DNA from: Datnioides undecimradiatus
Taxonomy: Eukaryota; Chordata; Actinopteri; Lobotiformes; Datnioididae
Assembly: GCA_008933995.1 (NCBI GenBank)
Contig: WARS01000030.1
Location: 6,245,304 to 6,309,303, forward strand
Direction: 5' to 3'
DNA: 64,000 nucleotides
Numbering within the stretch: position 1 is the first letter of the stretch; the number at the start of each line of letters is the position of its first letter. This document shows positions 56,649-64,000 of the stretch, one piece after another. The notes beneath the pieces are model-generated. The model made no database searches. It was not told the origin of the DNA and saw only the letters and a list, made by a program, of their open reading frames with translations. Position numbers and translations under genes: made by a program.

Positions 56649-58205
56649 ATGATCAACGACACTCTTGCGTTTGGAGAACTGGACACAAATGTTTCCGAGC
56701 CGCTGCCTCTTTCTCTCAACCAAAACCACAGTGCGTTCCCTGCGCTCCGTCTGGAGTCCAAGTCTCTGGTCACTTCAGCCACAATGTTTGCAGTGGGAGT
56801 CCTGGGGAACCTCGTCGCTATAGTTGTACTGTGTATCTCCAAAAAGGAGCAGAAAGAAACCACTTTCTACACTCTGGTCTGCGGGATGGCCATCACGGAT
56901 CTGTTGGGAACATGCTTCACCAGTCCGGTGGTAATCGCTACGTATGTGACCAGCCGCTGGCCCGGAGGAGCGCTGCTGTGCCACTTCTTCTCCTTCTCCA
57001 TGCTCTTCTTCGGCTCTGCCGGCATGTCCATCCTGTGCGCCATGGCCGTGGAACGATACTTGGCCATAAACCACGCTTATTTCTACTCCCAGCACATAGA
57101 CCGGACAATGGCGCGCTTTGCTCTCCTGGTAACCTACCTGGCCAACATTGTACTGTGCATTATGCCCAGCTTTGGCTTTGGCCAGCACGTCAGTCACTTT
57201 CCGGGGACGTGGTGCTTTCTGGACTGGAGGGCGATGGATCCACTTGGAGCATGTTACTCCTTCCTGTACGGCGGCGTGATGCTGGTGCTGATCGCGGTGA
57301 CAGTGCTGTGTAATTTGGCGGTGTGCAGGTCGCTGGTGGGGATGAACCAGAGGACAGGAATAGTCAGGACGGAGTTGTGTGAGCAGGGAGGGTCACGTCG
57401 CCGCTTCCCCCGGCTGCCGTCGGTCACCTCAGCTGCAGAGATCCAAATGTTTTGGCTTCTGATCTTCATGACCATCGTGTTCCTGGTCTGCTCCATCCCT
57501 TTAGTGGTGAGAAAAACAGGCTAATATTTTCGCTCGGTGTGTTAATTATATATGTTATTCTGTAATTAAAACACTCAGACGTTTTCTGTTCGGGTGCTTC
57601 TTTTGCAGGTGCGAATCTTCGTCAACCAGCTCTACGACCCTGCTTATATTTCTGCTGGCGGGAAGCCTGACTACCGGAGCGACCTGTTGGCGATCCGCTT
57701 CGCCTCGTTCAACCCGATATTAGACCCCTGGGTTTATATTCTATGCCGAAAGAACCTGCTGCTAAAGGGCTGCGAGAAGCTGAAGAGGGCGGTGGCTCGG
57801 GTTAAGGACGGTCGCGGTGACAACGTCGGCTGGGTAGGAGGTCAACACTCCCCTCCATCTTTGAACAGCAATGACACCAGTTACGCGTCTTTACGCACAG
57901 CCAGCTACAGGAACGATGTGGATCACCGGATGTCCGTCAAGAATAAATCCTTTACAGACTTCGCAATGAGGCAAGCATGGGAGTACGACACCGCCCGTGT
58001 CAACTTTCACCCTTTCAGTGTCGAGTCGACCGCGATCCTCGGATGTGAAGAGGAAGTAGCAGCTGACTCCAAACAGGAAGTGGTGGTGAAATCGTCTCCA
58101 GGACGCAGCGCGCCGCCGCAGCTCCCTGAGCACGTCAGACGAGTGGACATTGTCACCTGCACGTTCAGCACACCGAGTTCATGTCAGTCAGCGAAATCCC
58201 TTTAA
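56649..58205 (+). CDS. ptger4: Prostaglandin E2 receptor EP4
   Basis: Two coding exons, 56649-57506 and 57609-58205, give 484 residues (human EP4 488). It is a plasma-membrane class A GPCR for prostaglandin E2 that signals mainly through Gs and cAMP. N-glycosylation sites lie in the N-terminus (NDT, NVS, NHS). Seven hydrophobic helices can be traced, starting at about residue 40. The prostanoid-receptor ECL2 signature FPGTWCFLDW is present, as are AVERYLAINHAYFY after TM3 and IRFASFNPILDPWVYIL in TM7, with its conserved Arg. The single intron falls at the end of TM6 (PLV|VRIFVNQL), the shared intron position of prostanoid receptors. The long Ser/Thr-rich tail fits EP4, which desensitises through tail phosphorylation. 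Teleosts have several ptger4 paralogues, and I cannot assign a letter. An AATAAA at 59308 suggests a 1.1 kb 3' UTR. Confidence 0.96.
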
Positions 58206-59632
58206 CGGGCATTTATCACTTGCCAACATTAGTTTTCATATACACACAAACAAGTACTTTATTGTTTTACTTAACTGTGAGGAAAAACTAACAGTGTCGA
58301 GGATAAACTCCTCTCTGGGAAACGCTTTATCGCTCCGGATGGTTTTGAACCACCAAAGAGTCATATCAGTTCAAACGAATGAAACACTTGAAAGAGCACT
58401 TAGCAACAAACTGTGACTGAAGCGATCGCAACATTAGCACTGGCGCACACATCTCTCTTATATGATTTAATCTGCTGCAGAAAGGCCTTTAAGTTTAATT
58501 TCCATGGGTTTAATGTGCAACACAAGAGCAGCAGTTAACTTAGCAGTTTGAAAATGTCCAGTTTTACATTTCCAACATCTTCATAGCCAGAATATGTCCT
58601 CATTCAGATGAGATGTAGAAAAACCTGCTGGAGCTTTAAGCTGTATGGACAGTCTAACTGTGTGCGCAGTGAACTTTGTAGGGTTTCCCTAGTGCTGACA
58701 GTTTTGGGGTCACCACACCTACTTTGGGTGGTGGGTACAAAAGTGTGACCAAAAATGTTTTGGTCCCAGTGTACCACAGAAAATTGAATTTCACCAGTAT
58801 CTGAATTTTAGACAAATCTGATTTGCTTGATGATATATGGTCAAATTACGCAGACTAGTACAGTAAGAGACGGATGATGACTTTCCAACATGGAAATTTA
58901 AGCAAAACATAATCATACCCCATGGGTACAAATAAAAATTATGTTGTGTAAGAGATTGATTCACTGTATGAGTTAATATGTGCCATTCACAGTACCTGCT
59001 TATTCATTACGTGTTTTTGTTACTCTTTATTTCATCCTTTTTTAAAAAAAAATCCACATGCTGCTAATTTACCCTGTGCCATCTATCAGTGTTGCATGAT
59101 GCAGGGAAAACTGAATGTACATTTTGAACCTAGTTGAATCTTGTTTTATACTGCACATGTACATAAAATGTTTTTAATAACTGCACTTGTAAACAGCCAA
59201 TGTGAACATATCATCTTTTAAAAATAAGAAAAAGAAAAATATTGCTGTTGCTGTAAGCTGTGTGACCTGTTGTTTTTGCTGGATGTGTTGGTGGGTCTGT
59301 GCAGAGAAATAAAGAGACGCCAGAGACGGCACAATGCTGACTTCTGCCTGTCATAAAGGGTAAAGGGCAAATCCTAAGGCAAACATCGTCAGCTGAACAG
59401 ACAGGTGGCAGAAAGCCTCTCTGCTTCTAGTTCAAACTTGGGACGTGTTGACTCACATTTTTATGATTAGTTTTAGACCAGCAGGTGGCTCTGCAACATA
59501 AAAAGTCCCTTCTGGAAATAGGAAGCGTTGATGCTGTTCACAGTCATTTTCCAGCAAACAGAGATGACAAGATGTATATTAGAAAACTTTATTCCCGCAG
59601 AGGATAATGCCATACAAAAATAAAGGAAACTT

Positions 59633-59679
<47 letters not shown>

Positions 59680-60924
59680 GTGACATACTGGGAGTGTGTA
59701 ATGTATGTAATGGAAATATTTGAGCAGTTTAACATGAGAAACGTCAAGGTTCTGCTGTATTTATGTTTTACTTGTTAGCTGTACACACATTCTGGACACT
59801 GAGACTTTCTGTTTCCATTGTGTTGAGGAAAATCTGCAGAGTTGACCACAAAACTAGACATTAGCTGTCATGAATTTATTAAATGTACCACATCGTTTCA
59901 ATGTAGGTTAGCGTTGCTGTTATCTATTTTATTAAAAACTTTTTTTTTCCAAAAGTTTAGGTTTTGCACAATGCTTATACTTTATAAAATCATTCAGCTA
60001 ATTTCAGAAATGTTTATTTGCTTCCAATCTAATTCAGCCCAGAATCAGCTGTCCAGCCAAGGTTCATGAGGTGTTGGATAAATGTGAAAATCAGCACCTT
60101 TAAAATAAAAAACTAAAAAAACCTGTGCGTACTGTATCTGAGCAGAAGTAACTGCCGACATGGAATCTGAATCTTGGCAATAAATAGATATTTATCTACA
60201 ATATAGAGTTAATAAAAACAGCTCTCATATCAAGCTATAATAAATAAATAATTTATCAGAAATAAATATACTTTACTTTTATACAGTAATACATGAAGAT
60301 GCATGGCATCCATTTGGCTGAGTTCACCTGAACGTAGAAACGATAGTGATGTAATGCCTGTTTTTATATGAAAAATATGATATTGCTTTTGGGAGGAGCT
60401 GCTTTACTGTGAGTATTTGTGAACACCTTATCAGTCTTTTTTTAGTCTGAATCAAAATATAAACACAGTATCAGTCCTCTCTGCATCTTTATATCTTTAT
60501 ATCGCTTGAGCTCTGGCCTTCAGGTCTCGCCCACATCGAATCAAAAAGTTCACATATAGAGTCTCTTTTCTGTCAAACAACTGGTTTGCATCCTACATGA
60601 GTTACCAGATATTCAGCTGAAACAATTCACTCTTTGAAGATGCAACAACAAATCCAGACTGTGAACCCCTGATAGCTTCACCCTCAGTGTCTGAGTTTGA
60701 CCTCAGTCATCCAGCTGCGCCCGGACCCCCAACTCCTCAACAGGAAATAAACCACAGGAAGCCAACAAGTGGCCTCCATCACCTGACCTCTGCTGTGTGG
60801 GCGTTATAGCGCCCTCTTCTGGCACTTCCCTGTGCCCAGGCCTTCCTCACACTGAGCCGCTTGACTCCTCTCTGTTTAGGATGGATGACAGCCGTCCTCA
60901 TCACCTTCTCCCTCGTCCACTTCC
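58206..60924. other. ptger4 3' UTR and intergenic DNA up to artn
   Basis: Probably ptger4 3' UTR up to about 59.3 kb, then AT-rich DNA with a (TAA)n tract at 59637-59679. Likely artn 3' UTR follows, in the opposite direction; possible minus-strand polyadenylation motifs are near 59930 and 60012. No coding exon is seen. Confidence 0.5.
59637..59679. repeat. (TAA)n microsatellite
   Basis: About 14 perfect AAT units. Confidence 0.95.
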
Positions 60925-62326
60925 TCAGCCCATACACATGCAGCTGGCAGCTGATAATGACTGGATGGTCCTCCATGTGGTCTGGGCGTCCATGAAGGAA
61001 ACCGGCTCGTACCGGTCTGGACGGCAGCAGGGATGGCTGCTGACCTTGCGGGCCGTGTGCCTGGGCAGCGAGCCGTTCTCCAGCAGTGCCCTCAGTGCCA
61101 GGTCGTAGTTTGTTCTTGATGACTGGCAGGAGCCCACGCAAAACTTAAAGAGCACAATCTCATCTGAGTCAAAGCCAAGTCCCAGGTCCCGGACCCTCAT
61201 CTCTCTCTTTTCCACACGGCAGTCCCTGCTGCTCTGCTTCGGCTGCCTGTTTTTACCTTTACCCTTTCTAACTCCTTTTCCTGTCTCTTCCTCTTCCTCC
61301 TTTTCTTTCTTCTTCCTCTTCTTCTTTTTCTTTGGTGATCCCTTGGGTTGAGGTTCTGAGGGGTCAGAGGAGCGTGGAGAGCGCCGCGCCCAGCGACTAC
61401 TGGGATGGTCATCCATCTCATCTATTACAAAGGGGTCTAAAATAGAGAGGAAAGAGGAGTGGTAAACAGACAGAAAGAGTTACAATGCGTCTGAACACTT
61501 GTTTGAAAATTTATTTGAGCAAAAATACGTCATTAAATTTAAACTTGCAACCAAAGAGTAACAAGTTACAAAGTTATGAAGAAACAAACTAAGATAATTC
61601 AACTGTTCATAAAAAGTACTTTGAAAAACTACATTATGTAATTACAACTCATGTAAATTAAACATGCTTGTTACTCTAAAATAGTGGATACCTGCCAAGG
61701 TAAGAAGACAAACATGGCCTGTCCACAGATTTTTTGGATTATGATCTAATCTTATGGTGGCACAGTTCAGGCAATGTGAGCTTACTTTCACCATTGTGAT
61801 TGTTATGTTTCTAATATAAACTAAAGACAATTAATATATAATTCTTTGTATTATTTATTTAAGAGTAATTTTCCCTTGTAAGAGAATAAATTAATTAATA
61901 AAGTAATTCACCAACAAGTAACTATCAACTGTAACTGATTACTTATTTTCAGTAACTTGCACAACACTGATTGTTTCACTTTAAGTCAGTTTAAGTTTAA
62001 ATGTATTTTGATGTCTGAGATGTAAAGCAGATCTCTAGGCTCTCTTCCCACTCTAATACTGGCTGGTGAAGCAGATGTGCTGTAAATTACACTTTCATAA
62101 GAGCTTCAGTACCATATGGAGCATGCCAAGTAGAGTAAGGGTCACTGTCATCTTCCTGCTCCTCGTCCTCCACCACCTCTGGCAGTGTCACAGGAAGCTC
62201 CCGCTCCTCCTGGCCTCCCAGCAGGCCCACAGTGTGGCCCGGCTCCGATCCCACACCAACAGCAGCAGCTTTCATATGTGCTCCTTCTACTAGAGGCAGA
62301 AGAGAGAGGAGCACACACAGCAGCAC
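60925..62326 (-). CDS. artn: Artemin, GDNF-family neurotrophic ligand (5' end missing)
   Basis: Two coding exons on the minus strand are clear: 62326-62113 and 61436-60925, joined in frame (TAT G|AC CCC). Artemin is a secreted cystine-knot dimer that signals through GFRA3 and RET and supports sympathetic and sensory neurons. The mature domain has all seven family cysteines: CRVEKREMRVRDLGLGFDSD, FKFCVGSC, HPCCRPDRYEPVSFMDAQTTW and the terminal LSAASCMCMG. The LGLG and SFMD..TWRT pattern matches artemin better than neurturin, GDNF or persephin. The upstream exon opens in phase 0 with a Leu-rich stretch (VLLCVLLSLLPLVEG) that should be the signal-peptide core. The first exon, with the initiator ATG, was not identified. 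The pro-region has an unusual Lys then Glu run before the mature domain. It converges with ptger4. Confidence 0.9.
61500..61980. repeat. Possible interspersed repeat in artn intron
   Basis: AACTGATTACTTATTTTCAG followed by TAACTTGCACAACACTGATT is reminiscent of a fish repeat that ends in AGTAACTTGCCCAACACTG. A related fragment may be at 62400-62590. Boundaries uncertain. Confidence 0.35.
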
Positions 62327-64000
62327 CTACAGGAGACAAAAGTCACATATGAGATGAAAAAAACAAACCTGAAGAATGACTGCTGACCCAAAAGACAGAT
62401 GCCACTGAGACATGCAAAGTAACAAATTACAAATACTCTTTCTTCTGCAATTGAGTAGCTTTTTCATGAAGTGGTAGGGGTTTTTGTATTTTATGAAATT
62501 AATAATAACAAGCTGTAAACATTTTGTTATTGTCACTTTATACATTTTGCATAGTCAATTAATTACCAAACTGATTACTTCATTGAACAGGCACAGCTCT
62601 ACACTAGCATTTTTTTGGTCTATAAATAGCATTTATATGTAAAGCGTCCAGTATTCATTTTGTTTTTCACTCGAGGGAAAATATGGAAACCAAGCTCATC
62701 AGTTTGCCTCTAGCTCCATCTGTCTGTTCAGTGCTGGAATGAAGTGGTCAAGCTGCAGAACGTTAAACCAAAACAACTAACTGAAAGACACTAAAAAGCT
62801 ATGTAGAGTCCTTTCATCTTACACGTGATTAGTGCAGCTTTAAGAGATCCATAATGATGCACTCGACCCAAATACTTTTAACAAATCAAGAATTTAAGAA
62901 AAGAGCATCATAGTTAGAAAACAAGAAATAACTCTAGCTTTATATTAGCACACTGACATGAATGATTATTTTCTTTTCTCTTACTCAGAAAGAAAGCAAG
63001 CAAAGAAAGTTGCTAAAATGTTAAATATTCATTTAATTTAATTTTTTGTAACGCTTTCCATTTTTGTAGAAAGCAACAGGCTGTTTGGTCTTTTGCTCTC
63101 ATAGTGACTATATACTTAATAACAAAACATTTGTTGACAAATGATATGAAAACAGAGTAAGAGAATGAGATAATACTTATAAAACACACATCTCCTCACA
63201 CGCTCTTCAGACAAACTGCAGCAGTACTTTTCTTAAGCCCACTTACATCAAATGTGATCTCACTTACTCTTCAGTAATACTTTAGTCAAATAACTCTGCT
63301 TTCTTTCCGCCCTGGCTCAGGTTTTGTCCTTTAGCTTATAATTTAACAATGAAAGCCTTGGGACTGACATGGTTTTATGGAAAGCTCAGGTCTGAGCTGT
63401 GTGGGGATGGATTTCATTAATAATTTATACCTACACATAACTCATCCTCTGGTTTATAGTGGCCTGTACAGTAGAAATGAAAAATGGTAAGGCAAGTTTA
63501 TTTGCAGGGATGCTGATTTCATATAAGTGGTGGAAGAGTAGGTGGAGAGCAGAGTGACATAAGATAAAATGAAAAAAAGCAGCAGAAGAAGTAGTGGAGA
63601 AAGTTTTCAGGGTGATCTTTTGGCACTGACGTCCGTTCCTGACAAACCTTGGCTTTTGCTGACAGTAGAGACGTAATCTCCTGTCTATCCCTCCTCCAAA
63701 CCCTCCATCTGGTCCCACCTGGAGAGAAAGAGAAAGAGGGAGAGAGGAATGTAAGGACAAGAACAAGGCTTCACTCTGTCAACTTTCCTCCTCCCAGAAC
63801 TCCCCTTGAATGGGGTAACATAAACTAAAGGCACAACATGCGGGCGATATGATGTCTATACATTCACAATTGTCCAGATACTGTAAAAAAACAGCCCCCT
63901 GGGCCCCTGAGCAAGCCGACATGTCACATAAATCACGTCCTCAATGCATGAGGAAGGCTTGTTTGTTGCTGCTTCAGTAAAAGACCAGTGTTTGCTACCA
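62327..64000. other. Region upstream of the artn signal-peptide exon
   Basis: It should hold artn intron sequence and possibly its 5' exon(s). A good acceptor (CTTTCTCTCTCCAG, exon from about 63718 on minus) precedes a stretch without a long conserved frame, so at most an untranslated exon. I tested other donor-like sites on the minus strand and none closed an ATG-led frame in the required phase 0. No other gene is seen. Confidence 0.35.

Noticed and set aside
56564-57313. 249-residue + frame and a 140-residue minus frame over ptger4
   Set aside because: Shadows of the EP4 receptor coding frame, which has all the family motifs.
62148-62339. Alternative frame across the artn signal-peptide exon
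   Set aside because: Crosses the splice acceptor in another phase and does not join in frame to the cystine-knot exon.
63431-63766. 111-residue minus frame upstream of artn as its first coding exon
   Set aside because: It has no family resemblance, no donor in phase 0, and starts inside a pyrimidine tract before an acceptor. At most an untranslated exon.

Overview
The window is a stretch of vertebrate nuclear DNA, almost certainly from a ray-finned (teleost) fish. Genes have short introns with GT..AG borders, intergenic DNA is AT-rich, and (CA)n, (TAA)n and (TG)n microsatellites are dense. Several interspersed repeats look familiar from teleost genomes. There is no bacterial, phage or CRISPR architecture. 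All gene models below were built by hand-splicing the sequence; every exon join was checked for frame.

Layout: 1-10.5 kb is intergenic DNA with simple repeats, old interspersed repeats and possible conserved non-coding blocks. At 10.5-12.4 kb a CpG-rich promoter and a spliced leader precede an unrecognised 114-residue single-pass membrane protein (+). Dmbx1, a paired-class K50 homeobox gene (+, 4 exons, 390 aa), lies at 14.3-16.6 kb. A 7 kb non-coding stretch follows. Then come nsun4 (-, 8 exons, 388 aa, mitochondrial rRNA m5C methyltransferase) and uqcrh (+, 4 exons, 100 aa, complex III hinge protein), head to head with 288 bp between their start codons. Uqcrh converges on pif1 (-, 12 coding exons, 633 aa, 5'-3' DNA helicase) at 29.8-38.1 kb. 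About 18.5 kb of gene-poor DNA (38.1-56.6 kb) contains most of the repeat copies. Ptger4 (+, 2 exons, 484 aa, prostaglandin E2 receptor EP4) is at 56.6-58.2 kb. Artn (-, at least 2 coding exons, GDNF-family ligand artemin) is at 60.9-62.3 kb; its first coding exon was not found.

The genes form no pathway. Three of them (nsun4, uqcrh, pif1) act wholly or partly in mitochondria. Dmbx1, nsun4, uqcrh and artn correspond to genes on human chromosome 1p, whereas pif1 and ptger4 correspond to genes on other human chromosomes, so this is a rearranged teleost block. I saw no clearly new biological system. The observations most worth checking are the unrecognised membrane protein, a possible 47-codon in-frame N-terminal extension of pif1, a (GT)n microsatellite that forms a pif1 splice donor, and a foldback-like repeat family with five copies.
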